From NCBI GenBank assembly GCA_902796565.1, contig CADBPP010000245.1:1-14407 (forward strand): a DNA stretch of 14,407 bases. Reading direction: 5' to 3'. Position 1 is the first letter of the stretch. Each line of letters starts with the position of its first letter. The stretch is from an uncultured Eubacteriales bacterium (GTDB taxonomy: Bacteria > Bacillota > Clostridia > Eubacteriales > Anaerofustaceae). Under the pieces are notes generated by a model. The model saw only the letters and a list, made by a program, of their open reading frames with translations, ran no database searches and was not told where the DNA came from. Shown here piece after piece: positions 6,095 through 14,001 of the stretch. Position numbers and translations under genes: made by a program.

Positions 6095-6907
6095 ATGAGC
6101 GATATAATCACAACTACTCTTGTTATCACACTCATAGGTATCGCGGTGGGCGCCGGATTGGTGTTTGCATCGAAAAAATTTTATGTTAAAGTAGACGAGA
6201 GGGAAGCGGCCGTCAGGGCATGTCTTCCCGGCAACAACTGCGGAGCCTGCGGCTTCGCGGGTTGTGACGCGATGGCGGCAGCCATCGTCGCCGGTGACGC
6301 TCCCGTGAACGGATGTCCCGTGGGAGGATCCGCCGCGGCTGAAAAGATAGGCGGGGTCATGGGAGTCACCGCGGAGCAGACGGAAAGATATGCCGCATTC
6401 GTGCGCTGCAGCGGAACATGTGACGTCACAGGAACGCTGGGCAACTATGTGGGCATCTCCGACTGCCGCAGCGCTTCCATGGCAGGGCTCAGCCTCAATG
6501 AATGCGGTTACGGATGCCTTGGGCTGGGGTCCTGCGTCAAAGCATGTCCCCAGAATGCCATCAGGGTCATAAACGGTGTCGCCGTGGTCAACGAGGCCCT
6601 GTGCGTAAGCTGCGGGCTCTGCGTCAAGGCATGCCCCAAGGGGCTCATAGAGCTCAAGCCGGTCGCTAAGAAAGTAGCGGTGCGCTGTTCCAGCAGGGAC
6701 AAAGGCGCCGCGGTCAAGAACATATGCAAGGCGGGATGTATCGGATGCATGGCCTGTACCAAGCAGTGCGAATCCGACGCGATCCATGTGGAGAACAATC
6801 TCGCCAGCGTTAACTATGACAACTGCATCCAGTGCGGAAAGTGCGTGGAGAAGTGCCCTGTGCACGTTATCACGCCTCCCGCTGAAGCGGCGCCAAAGGA
6901 GGGCTGA
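6095..6907 (+). CDS. rnfB: RnfB, polyferredoxin subunit of Rnf
   Basis: A 270-residue iron-sulphur subunit that takes electrons from ferredoxin on the cytoplasmic face. One N-terminal membrane segment (about 5-25) is followed by the RnfB cluster motif LPGNNCGACGFAGC with Cys 49/52/57 and 74. Further Cys groups are 137/141/147/151, 170/173/176/180, 215/218/221/225 and 244/247/250/254, besides C105, C109 and C124. This gives room for five or more 4Fe-4S clusters, as in clostridial RnfB, which is longer than the proteobacterial form. AAGGAGGG lies just upstream, after a 12-base gap from rnfA. It is the last rnf gene, and nrfA follows after 9 bases. Confidence 0.96.
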   Translation: MSDIITTTLVITLIGIAVGAGLVFASKKFYVKVDEREAAVRACLPGNNCGACGFAGCDAMAAAIVAGDAPVNGCPVGGSAAAEKIGGVMGVTAEQTERYAAFVRCSGTCDVTGTLGNYVGISDCRSASMAGLSLNECGYGCLGLGSCVKACPQNAIRVINGVAVVNEALCVSCGLCVKACPKGLIELKPVAKKVAVRCSSRDKGAAVKNICKAGCIGCMACTKQCESDAIHVENNLASVNYDNCIQCGKCVEKCPVHVITPPAEAAPKEG

Positions 6908-6916
6908 TAGGAACAA

Positions 6917-8212
6917 ATGGATACTAACAGGAAATTAAAGGGGATCGTTGCCGCTGTGGCGGTGATCCTGTGCACGGCCCTTCTCGGAGGTTTCCTCGGA
7001 GGAGGTGACATGATGTATCACCTGAAAAACAGGGATTCCATAGGGCCCCTGACCCGGGATGACATCGGATACATTCAGGCAGAGGCGCCTGAGGCCACAA
7101 GCAAGGACGGCACCATAAACGCCGACGACTGGGCGGCTGTTTATCCCGAGATCTCATTCTCCATGGGGGAAAACAGTAAGAACGACTATGTCCTGGACTA
7201 TCTCGAACAGGACACTTATCTGAAGAACATCTATGAGGGATACGGATTCGCCATCGACTACGGCAGCGCCAGGGGACACGAATACTGTCTCGAGGATGTC
7301 GCCGCCACGGGCAGGCCCCATCCCTACGCCAACTGCCTTACCTGCAAGACCCCGAATTTCACGAAGCTGGTGAACGATATCGGTGTCGGCGCCTATACGA
7401 TGGACTTCAATGAAGTCCTGGCGATGATGGAGGAGGACGTCAGCTGCTACACCTGCCACGGAAACGAGGCGGGAGACGAGGGAAAGCTGGTGGTGACCCA
7501 CTCCTACGTGACAAAGGCTCTGGGGGACAGCATCGGGGAGATAGACCCGTCGGTGCTCTCCTGCGGACAGTGTCACATCGAGTACTATTTCACCCCCTCG
7601 GACAAGGAGACCATGATGCCCTACCACGATGTGGCGTCCATGAGCCCGGATGCCATCCTGGCATATTATGACGCAATGGGATTCTATGACTGGATCTGTC
7701 CTTCCACGGGAGTGAAGATGCTCAAGGCTCAGCATCCGGAAATGGAGACCTTCCTCTCCGGAAAGCATGCGGGACTTCTGAACTGCGCTGACTGTCATAT
7801 GGAGATCGTGCAGGAAGAGGACGGCACGATATATTACAGCCACTACATCGCCAGCCCCATGGACAGTGATGTGCTCCTGTCAAACTGCGCAGTGTGCCAC
7901 GGTGATACCGATATGGTCACGATGGTGCACCGCATACAGGACCGCATAACAGCCAGGGAAACGGAGGTCGGCACCAAGCTGTCCGCCTTCAAGGATGCTC
8001 TGGCCGCAGTGGTGGCCGAAGGCAAGTTCAGCGATGAACAGCTGGAAGAGGTCAGGACCATCTACCGTAAGGCCCAGTGGTACTTCGATTTCTGCTATGT
8101 GGAGAATTCCGAAGGCGCTCACAACACCGATCTGGCAAATTACTGTCTGGATACGTCGGAAGCGCTCATTGATGAAGGCATGAAACTCCTTACGGAACTG
8201 CAGTCCCATTGA
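6917..8212 (+). CDS. nrfA: NrfA, ammonia-forming pentahaem cytochrome c nitrite reductase
   Basis: A 431-residue enzyme that reduces nitrite to ammonium with six electrons on the outer face of the membrane. The active-site haem motif CLTCK (140-144), with Lys as axial ligand, is diagnostic. Four ordinary haem sites follow: CYTCH (177-181), CGQCH (216-220), CADCH (290-294) and CAVCH (324-328). Catalytic R119 (ARGHEY), Y223 (HIEYYF) and H273 (KAQHPE) are present, as are the calcium ligands E222, Y223, K270 and Q272, so it should be active. The N-terminal hydrophobic stretch (about 8-30) has no clear signal-peptidase or lipoprotein site and probably anchors the protein. AGGA lies close to the ATG. 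No nrfH or nrfBCD is present; the gene follows rnfB by 9 bases and precedes the haem-attachment genes resB and resC. Confidence 0.96.
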   Translation: MDTNRKLKGIVAAVAVILCTALLGGFLGGGDMMYHLKNRDSIGPLTRDDIGYIQAEAPEATSKDGTINADDWAAVYPEISFSMGENSKNDYVLDYLEQDTYLKNIYEGYGFAIDYGSARGHEYCLEDVAATGRPHPYANCLTCKTPNFTKLVNDIGVGAYTMDFNEVLAMMEEDVSCYTCHGNEAGDEGKLVVTHSYVTKALGDSIGEIDPSVLSCGQCHIEYYFTPSDKETMMPYHDVASMSPDAILAYYDAMGFYDWICPSTGVKMLKAQHPEMETFLSGKHAGLLNCADCHMEIVQEEDGTIYYSHYIASPMDSDVLLSNCAVCHGDTDMVTMVHRIQDRITARETEVGTKLSAFKDALAAVVAEGKFSDEQLEEVRTIYRKAQWYFDFCYVENSEGAHNTDLANYCLDTSEALIDEGMKLLTELQSH

Positions 8213-8234
8213 AAACGCTGACACATTAATGACA

Positions 8235-8276
8235 GGCCGCAGCTGCGGAGCCGCTGATGCTCTGCAGACCGCGGCC
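8235..8276 (+). other. Long intercistronic stem-loop between nrfA and resB
   Basis: GGCCGC (8235-8240) pairs with GCGGCC (8271-8276). After a small internal loop, CTGCGGAG (8243-8250) pairs with CTCTGCAG (8260-8267) with one G-U pair, closing a 9-base loop. That makes about 14 pairs. No T tract follows, so a simple terminator is unlikely. It may stabilise the upstream transcript, slow ribosomes or polymerase, or be a processing site that lowers resB-resC expression relative to nrfA. Confidence 0.6.
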
Positions 8277-8290
8277 GTATTTAAAACCAA

Positions 8291-9583
8291 ATGGACGTAT
8301 TGAAGAAAGTATTGAGATTCATATTTTCGATGCGTTTTGCCGTCATTCTCCTGCTGATCCTTGCGGCTGTATGCGCGGCGGCAAGCATCGTGCCCCAGAA
8401 CCGGGGAGAGCAGTGGTACTTCAGCTCATATCCAGCCAAAACGGCGTCCCTTATCATACTGACGGGCCTTGATGACGCTTATCACAGCTGGTGGTTCGTC
8501 ACCATCGGATGTTTCCTGTGTCTGAATCTTATGATTTGCAACGTTATAAGGCTGCCGGAGCTGGTGAAAAGATACAGAAGGTTTACCGATCCTTCCTCAA
8601 TATCCTCCTTCAGAGCTGATGCAGGCTCAGACGGCATAGAGGAGCCGGAGGTGCTCTTCAGAAAACTGGGTATGGGACATATTGCCCCGGGTAAGGACGA
8701 ACAGGGCAGGGAAACGCTGTATTCCTGCCGGAACGCAGCCGGGCTCTGGGGAGCATGGGTATGCCACCTGGGGATCCTTCTTCTTATCGTGGGCTTCGGA
8801 CTCGGACAGATGATGATGAGGCAGTACGCCGTCTACGGAGTCGCCGGACAGATAAAACCCATAGAAGATACCGGTTATACCCTCTCCATTGACGATTTCG
8901 CAGTGGAGCTCCGGGATGACGATACCGTGAGCCAGTACAGGGCGGACATAACCGTGACGGATCCGTCGGGACGTTCGGAATCAGCTGAGATCAGCGTCAA
9001 TAACCCGGCGAAACTTTTCGGCATGAAGTTCTATCAGAATTCCACCGGGTGGGCGGCGTCTGTCAGCGTATACAAAAACGGAGAACTGCTTCAGAAGGAT
9101 GTGATATGTGCAGGCGAGTATGTCACGGTATCCGATCTGCCGGATCTGGCGGTGTATCTTAACGCTTTCTATCCCGATTACATCATGTCAGAGGGAAGAC
9201 CGGCCACCGCCAGCGGGAGGCTCAACAATCCCGGCTATCTGTACAGCATATATTACAGATCACAGATAGTGGGCATGAACGTGCTTCTTAGGGACGAGAA
9301 GATAACGGTGGACGATTACACCATCATATTCGACGAGCCTCAAAACTACACTGTGATCCAGATAAAAAGGGATCCCTTCACATCCATTGCCTTCATGGGC
9401 GGCATTGTGGTCATGCTGGGACTGATGATCAATTTCTACATGCTTGCCCGTGTCCTCTGGGCCGTCCGGAATCAGGATGGATCATGGAGCGTATACGGAT
9501 ACAGCCCCAAGGGAGGAAGCATCTTCCGCGACGAATTCGAAAAAGCAGTGCAGGCGGTTGACGGAAAGCCTGACAAACGTTAA
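8291..9583 (+). CDS. resB: ResB/Ccs1-like cytochrome c biogenesis protein (System II)
   Basis: A 430-residue membrane protein of the System II haem-attachment machinery, which delivers haem to apocytochromes outside the membrane. Two N-terminal membrane segments (about 15-35 and 66-86) precede a third that starts WVCHLGILLLIVGFG, with H159 as a candidate haem ligand. A large extracytoplasmic domain (about 180-375) and a last membrane segment (about 383-405) complete the family layout. The start at 8291 fits the family's usual LKKxLRFxxSMRFA beginning, but no good ribosome binding site precedes it; the upstream bases are TATTTAAAACCAA. Translation may be weak or coupled to nrfA. The likely client is NrfA, whose unusual CxxCK haem site may need attention from the lyase; no second CcsA dedicated to that site lies in the window. 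Confidence 0.92.
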   Translation: MDVLKKVLRFIFSMRFAVILLLILAAVCAAASIVPQNRGEQWYFSSYPAKTASLIILTGLDDAYHSWWFVTIGCFLCLNLMICNVIRLPELVKRYRRFTDPSSISSFRADAGSDGIEEPEVLFRKLGMGHIAPGKDEQGRETLYSCRNAAGLWGAWVCHLGILLLIVGFGLGQMMMRQYAVYGVAGQIKPIEDTGYTLSIDDFAVELRDDDTVSQYRADITVTDPSGRSESAEISVNNPAKLFGMKFYQNSTGWAASVSVYKNGELLQKDVICAGEYVTVSDLPDLAVYLNAFYPDYIMSEGRPATASGRLNNPGYLYSIYYRSQIVGMNVLLRDEKITVDDYTIIFDEPQNYTVIQIKRDPFTSIAFMGGIVVMLGLMINFYMLARVLWAVRNQDGSWSVYGYSPKGGSIFRDEFEKAVQAVDGKPDKR

Positions 9584-9599
9584 GAAAGGAAAGATCCGA

Positions 9600-10427
9600 A
9601 TGAGTGAGAAAATGCTGAATGCGGAGAACACCCTGTTCACTGCGGTGATGCTGATGTACTTCGCCGCAATGATCCTTTACTTTGCATACATCGCCGTTAA
9701 AAAGGAAGGTCTGGCCAGGACAGCTGTGATCCTGCAGGTCGCGGGACTGGCTGCCCACACAGCGGCCCTCATATGCCGCGGTATAGGTGCGGGAAGGCTT
9801 CCTCTTACGAATCAGTATGAATTTGCCACGAGTTTTGCGTGGGGACTGAATCTGGTGAGTCTGATATTCATCCGCCGCTTCAGCTTCCATGTGCTGGGAG
9901 CATTCGCGTCCCCGGTGAGTTTTCTGGTCATAGGCTATGCCGCCATGCAGTCAAAGGAGGTCCGTTCCCTCATGCCCGCTCTCAGAAGCGGCTGGCTGGG
10001 ATTCCATGTATCCACAGCCATCATAGCCTATGGTGCCTTCGGGGTATCCTTTGCCATAGGACTGATCTTTCTTCTCAGGGACCGTTTCACCGCCAGGGGA
10101 TTCATGGATCAGCACATTCCGGACAGAGAGACGCTGGATATGATCGGCTACCGCAGCGTGGCCCTGGGGCTGCTGTTCCTGACATTCACGATAATAACCG
10201 GGGCTATCTGGGCAGAAAGGGCCTGGGGAAGCTACTGGTCATGGGATCCGAAGGAGACCTGGTCCCTGATCACATGGATCATTTATATGATCTATCTGCA
10301 CCAGAGGATAAGAAAGGGCTGGAAGGGACGTTCCGCGGCAGTCTTTGCCGTGATAGGCTTCATATGCGTCATCTTTACATACATAGGAGTCAATACTTTC
10401 ATCCCGGGGATCCACAGTTATAAGTGA
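9600..10427 (+). CDS. resC: ResC/CcsA-like cytochrome c synthetase, haem-handling subunit (System II)
   Basis: A 275-residue integral membrane partner of ResB. The tryptophan-rich WWD motif runs from W209 to W221 (WGSYWSWDPKETW), the haem-binding signature of CcsA/ResC/CcmC/CcmF proteins. H136 and H272 are placed as the two outer haem ligands, with H53 and H234 as other candidates. About eight membrane segments are seen. The start at 9600 has AAAGGAAAG upstream and follows the resB stop by 16 bases; a frame reaching back to 9444 overlaps resB and lacks support. The gene ends the operon, four bases before the shared terminator region. The ResBC pair would mature NrfA. Confidence 0.94.
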   Translation: MSEKMLNAENTLFTAVMLMYFAAMILYFAYIAVKKEGLARTAVILQVAGLAAHTAALICRGIGAGRLPLTNQYEFATSFAWGLNLVSLIFIRRFSFHVLGAFASPVSFLVIGYAAMQSKEVRSLMPALRSGWLGFHVSTAIIAYGAFGVSFAIGLIFLLRDRFTARGFMDQHIPDRETLDMIGYRSVALGLLFLTFTIITGAIWAERAWGSYWSWDPKETWSLITWIIYMIYLHQRIRKGWKGRSAAVFAVIGFICVIFTYIGVNTFIPGIHSYK

Positions 10428-10431
10428 ACAG

Positions 10432-10461
10432 AAAAATGAGCATCATACGATGCTCATTTTT
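10432..10461. terminator. Bidirectional intrinsic terminator between the convergent operons
   Basis: AAAAATGAGCATC (10432-10444) and GATGCTCATTTTT (10449-10461) form a perfect 13-bp inverted repeat around the 4-base loop ATAC. A T run lies on the 3' side on both strands, so it can stop the nrf operon and the uvrC operon. The uvrC stop codon (10461-10463) touches its edge. Confidence 0.92.
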
Positions 10462-12320
10462 TATTCCGCCGAGAAATGGTCTGTGATGTTCCGCGCTATG
10501 TTTTCGGTTATTCCCGCTGTTTCCATAAGCTCCTCTTTAGAAGCGTTGCGTATCCCGTCCATCGTGCCGAAGCGCTCCATCAGAGCGGAGGCACGCTTGG
10601 ACCCTACTCCCTCGATCTGTTCCAGTTCGCTTTTAAGCATTGTCTTGCTGCGGGACATCCTGTGGTACTCTATGGCGTAGCGGTGCACCTCTTCACTTAT
10701 ATCGTTGAGGATCTTTTTTGCGTACTTGAATTCGTCCTGTCTTAGTTCCGTTCCGTCCGGCAGCACGACTCCTCTGAGACGGTGCCTGGAATCCTTCACG
10801 AGGCCCGCCACCGCGATGTCATAGCCGAAGGTGGAAATGACGCTTTTTATCGTATTGACATGGGCCAGACCTCCGTCTGCCAGTATGAGTTCCGGCAGCG
10901 GAAGGAACTTGGGAGAGGGGACATTGTCCCTCTGTTCTTCGAATGCCCGGTTGAGCCTTCTGAAAACTACCTCGCTCATGGATGAATAATCATCCTGCCC
11001 GCTGACGTATTTTATCCTGAAGCGTCTGTAATCCTTCGGGGAACGCCTGCTTTCATTGAACACCACCATGACGCCCACGTTGTCGCTTCCTGCTGTATTG
11101 GAGATGTCATAGGACTCTATGCGTTTCGGGGGGGAATCCATGCCCAGTTTCTGAGCGATCTCGGTCATGGCGCGTCTGCGTATAAGCTCGGCCTTTTCAG
11201 CCTCGCTGCGCCTGTTCTCTATGTTCATCAGGGCGTTTTTGTATGCCAGCTCCCCGAGGCGTTTTTTTTCGCCTATGCGGGGGACCCCGACGGTCACTTT
11301 CGTGCCCTTAAGGCTGGTGAGCATTCCCGAAAGAGTCTCTTCCTGGCCCGTAGGCTCGTAGATAAGTATCTCCTTTGGGATGTATTCGCTGGATATGTAA
11401 TACTGCTGGATGAATGAGACATATACGTCGGGATCCGTATCTGCGGGATCCTTGGTCATGTATCGGGTATCGCTGCCGATCATTTTCCCTTCCCGTACCC
11501 TGAATATCTGTACGGCAGAGAGCTTATCGTCCGATGCCACCGCTATGATGTCCCTCTCATCCGTGAAGGATGAGTCTATCTTCTGCTTCTCATACATGGC
11601 GAGCACGGCTTCGTTCATGTCACGGAGCTCTGCCGCGGCCTCGTAATTCAGTTTTTCCGCCTCCCTGCCCATCTCGTCGCAGATCTTCTTTGAAAGGACC
11701 CTGTAGTTGCCTGAAAGGATATCCTCCACTTCCTTCACATAGGTGCCGTAAAGCTCGGGATCGACGTTTCCCTGACAGGGCCCTAGGCACTGTCCGAGAT
11801 GGTAGTTCAGGCATACTTTACCGGTCTTCTTTCCAAGGGCGACGTTTTTTGAGCACATTTTCAGCGGATAGAACCGGTTGATGGCTTCCAGTGTCTTTTT
11901 TGCCGCTCCGGCATTGGAATAGGGTCCGAAATACCTTCCCCCGTCCAGAAGCCTCTTTCGTGTCATGACGGCTCTGGGGTAGCTTTCTCCCAGCGTCAGC
12001 TTAAGATACGGATAGCTTTTGTCGTCCTTGAGCAGTATGTTGTAATAGGGGCGGTACTGTTTTATCAGATTGCATTCCAGAAGGAACGCTTCCACCTCAT
12101 TATCCACGACTATCCAGTTGGTGTCATGGATGTTGTCCACCAGACGGCGGGTCTTGATGTCATCATGCCTGTCCCGGAAGTACTGTCTTACTCTGTTTTT
12201 GAGGTTTTTGGCTTTCCCGACATAGATGACGTTGCCTCCTTCATCGAGATGCATGTATACGCCGGGAACGTCGGGAAGCTTTTTGAGCTTCTCCGACAGC
12301 TCTGCGGAAACGGTCTTCAT
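10461..12320 (-). CDS. uvrC: UvrC, excinuclease ABC subunit C
   Basis: A 619-residue nuclease of nucleotide excision repair that cuts on both sides of DNA damage. The N-terminal GIY-YIG domain has PGVY (19-22) and VIYVGKAKNL (31-40), with E78 as likely metal ligand. C156, C170, C178 and C182 match the UvrC iron-sulphur cluster. A UVR domain that binds UvrB lies at about 205-240. The RNase H-like nuclease domain (YDISNTAGSDNVG region) and a C-terminal helix-hairpin-helix pair (about 565-619) follow. The length is normal. The ATG overlaps the stop of the TetR-type gene by 4 bases (ATGA) and has no clear ribosome site of its own, so translation is probably coupled to it. Confidence 0.97.
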   Translation of the reverse strand: MKTVSAELSEKLKKLPDVPGVYMHLDEGGNVIYVGKAKNLKNRVRQYFRDRHDDIKTRRLVDNIHDTNWIVVDNEVEAFLLECNLIKQYRPYYNILLKDDKSYPYLKLTLGESYPRAVMTRKRLLDGGRYFGPYSNAGAAKKTLEAINRFYPLKMCSKNVALGKKTGKVCLNYHLGQCLGPCQGNVDPELYGTYVKEVEDILSGNYRVLSKKICDEMGREAEKLNYEAAAELRDMNEAVLAMYEKQKIDSSFTDERDIIAVASDDKLSAVQIFRVREGKMIGSDTRYMTKDPADTDPDVYVSFIQQYYISSEYIPKEILIYEPTGQEETLSGMLTSLKGTKVTVGVPRIGEKKRLGELAYKNALMNIENRRSEAEKAELIRRRAMTEIAQKLGMDSPPKRIESYDISNTAGSDNVGVMVVFNESRRSPKDYRRFRIKYVSGQDDYSSMSEVVFRRLNRAFEEQRDNVPSPKFLPLPELILADGGLAHVNTIKSVISTFGYDIAVAGLVKDSRHRLRGVVLPDGTELRQDEFKYAKKILNDISEEVHRYAIEYHRMSRSKTMLKSELEQIEGVGSKRASALMERFGTMDGIRNASKEELMETAGITENIARNITDHFSAE

Positions 12321-12898
12321 GACGTGGTGATCATCGACAGAGTATTGCGGTACAGATAAGCCAGTTCCTTTCTGAGGTCGATGCTCCCTTCAAATATCGT
12401 CCAGTCCAGCACCAGCGAGAAAATGAACCGTGTGACCGTCTCGGTAATGAAGCTTATGTTGATGTTGCGCCTGAATACATCCAGCATGACGCCCTGGGCC
12501 AGCAGCTCGGCCAGCACCCTGGTGATCATGTCGGTCCGGCGCATCAGCCGGCTCTTGTCCGTGGCAAGAAGGGCCTTGTAGTAGTTTTTGAAAATATTCA
12601 GCTTGTCCATCGTGCAGTAATCGGAATACCACATGATGACGCGGTAGAATCTTTCATTGAAGGGAAGGTCCGCGCTGTTGAGATAGTCGGAATAAAAAGC
12701 GTCCTGGATCTCCCGGTACTGCTGAATAGGTATGTCATATTTTGAATCAAAATGATGATAGAAGCTGCCTTTGGTGACTCCTGCCGCGCGGCATATCTCG
12801 TTCACCGATACGTCGTCGAAATCCTTTTCGTTAAAGAGTTTTGTGGAAACATCCAAAAGGAGCTTTCTCGTATCTGTGCTTCCTGTGTTCTTATCCAT
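12317..12898 (-). CDS. TetR/AcrR-family transcriptional regulator
   Basis: A 193-residue protein with a TetR-type helix-turn-helix at about 28-54 (SVNEICRAAGVTKGSFYHHF and following residues), and a helical C-terminal ligand-binding region with no recognisable ligand class. The start at 12898 was chosen because GGGAGG lies upstream and the helix-turn-helix sits at the usual distance; a longer frame to 13060 runs into yfcE. It lies 23 bases after yfcE and overlaps uvrC by 4 bases. It has no promoter of its own that I can see, so it is probably expressed with the repair and housekeeping genes. Its target is unknown: it could act on this operon, or elsewhere. Most TetR proteins are repressors, so that is the default guess. 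Confidence 0.92.
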   Translation of the reverse strand: MDKNTGSTDTRKLLLDVSTKLFNEKDFDDVSVNEICRAAGVTKGSFYHHFDSKYDIPIQQYREIQDAFYSDYLNSADLPFNERFYRVIMWYSDYCTMDKLNIFKNYYKALLATDKSRLMRRTDMITRVLAELLAQGVMLDVFRRNINISFITETVTRFIFSLVLDWTIFEGSIDLRKELAYLYRNTLSMITTS

Positions 12899-12921
12899 CC
12901 CGATCCTCCCGGAATCAATAT

Positions 12922-13392
12922 TTAAAAGTAATTGATGGAGACGTCCCCGATCCTGCCGTTTTCGATGTTCAGGACCGCGTAACTGATATAGTGGTCCATG
13001 CTCCGGCTTCTGTTCGAGCAGCCGGGATTGATCAGGATCACTCCGTGTCTTACAGTGCACACCGCGTGGTGCGTATGCCCGAAAACGGCGATATCGCAGC
13101 CGAGATCCCTTGCCATGGAAGTCAGCTTCGAATATCCGTAGGATACCCGCTGAAGATTGCCGTGGGTCACAAGAATCCTGAGCCCTTCGGCCTCGAATAC
13201 GATATGGTCCTCGGCATCAACGGATCTGTCGCAGTTGCCCGGGACCCTGATGAGCGCGGGAGCGTCGGCGGGCCCCACGTCGTCATAGCCGTCACCGGCA
13301 TGTATCAGCACGGCGCAGTCGGGATTTTCCATGAGGGCTCTGTCTATCAGATCCCGTTTCCCGTGGGAATCCGATATAATGAGGATCTTCAT
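12922..13392 (-). CDS. yfcE: YfcE-type metallophosphoesterase
   Basis: A 156-residue calcineurin-like phosphodiesterase of the YfcE/MJ0936 family. All metal motifs are present: DSH (D8, H10), HAGD (D34), GNCD (N53), THG (H77) and GHTH (H106, H108). It is likely a cytoplasmic, manganese-dependent enzyme; the natural substrate of this family is not well fixed. Its ATG overlaps the rdgB stop by 4 bases. The same trio rph-rdgB-yfcE occurs in Bacillus subtilis (rph-ysnA-ysnB), which supports the assignment. Confidence 0.94.
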   Translation of the reverse strand: MKILIISDSHGKRDLIDRALMENPDCAVLIHAGDGYDDVGPADAPALIRVPGNCDRSVDAEDHIVFEAEGLRILVTHGNLQRVSYGYSKLTSMARDLGCDIAVFGHTHHAVCTVRHGVILINPGCSNRSRSMDHYISYAVLNIENGRIGDVSINYF

Positions 13393-14000
13393 TTTTCCTT
13401 TGCATCCTCCAGCTCCTCGAGTATGAAAGGCCTTATGCCTTCAAACGCCTTTTTCCTGTGGCCTATGCGGTTCTTTTCATCCTCTCCCATCTGGGCATAG
13501 GTAAGTCCGGTGGTGTCTTCGATGAAAACGGGATCGTAGCCGAATCCATCGGTGCCGAGCATCTCATGGGCGATCTTTCCCGGTACTTCTCCGCGGTATG
13601 TGAGGAATCTGCCGCAGTGGCCCATGGCGGCCACGCACACGAACATGGCGCTGCGGTCCGTCTTGTCCTTCATCTCACTCAGGAGTTTCGCGCAGTTGTC
13701 CGCGTAGCCTCCTCCGGAGTATCTGGCGGAGAATATCCCCGGAGCTCCGCCAAGGGCGTTGACACAGAGACCGGTATCATCGGCAATGACTATGCAGTCT
13801 ATACCCTTTTCCTCCGCGAAAGCGCATACGGCCCTTGCCTTTATAAGGGCGTTCTCCTCGAAGGTGTCACCATCCTCCACGATGTCTTCACAGAAGCCGA
13901 CGTCCTTCAGTGTCCTGATATCGAATTCAGGAAAAATGTCCCTCAGCTCCTTTGCCTTATCCTGATTGCCTGTCGCAAACAGCAGCGTGCTCTTTGCCAT
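13389..14000 (-). CDS. rdgB: RdgB/HAM1-type XTP/dITP diphosphatase
   Basis: A 203-residue house-cleaning pyrophosphatase that removes ITP, dITP and XTP from the nucleotide pool, so protecting DNA and RNA from deaminated purines. Family motifs are TGNQDKAKE (10-18), ADDTGL (73-78) with the acidic metal-binding pair, GAPGIFSARYSG (85-96), GFGYDP (152-157) and GHRKKA (180-185). The last is usually SHR; H181 and R182, which contact the base, are kept. The start at 14000 lies one base after the rph stop codon; a GGAGG lies within the end of rph, 15 bases upstream. It overlaps yfcE by 4 bases. Confidence 0.96.
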   Translation of the reverse strand: MAKSTLLFATGNQDKAKELRDIFPEFDIRTLKDVGFCEDIVEDGDTFEENALIKARAVCAFAEEKGIDCIVIADDTGLCVNALGGAPGIFSARYSGGGYADNCAKLLSEMKDKTDRSAMFVCVAAMGHCGRFLTYRGEVPGKIAHEMLGTDGFGYDPVFIEDTTGLTYAQMGEDEKNRIGHRKKAFEGIRPFILEELEDAKEK

Positions 14001-14001
14001 T

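Noticed and set aside
5789..6916. A 375-residue open frame on the minus strand opposite rnfA and rnfB
   Set aside because: It is the reverse complement of two well-supported Rnf genes, is rich in His, Asp and Gly as such shadows are, and has no family motif.
8257..8472. Alternative frame upstream of and over resB that might explain the missing ribosome site
   Set aside because: It does not share the resB frame, gives no ResB-like N-terminus, and has no ribosome site either.
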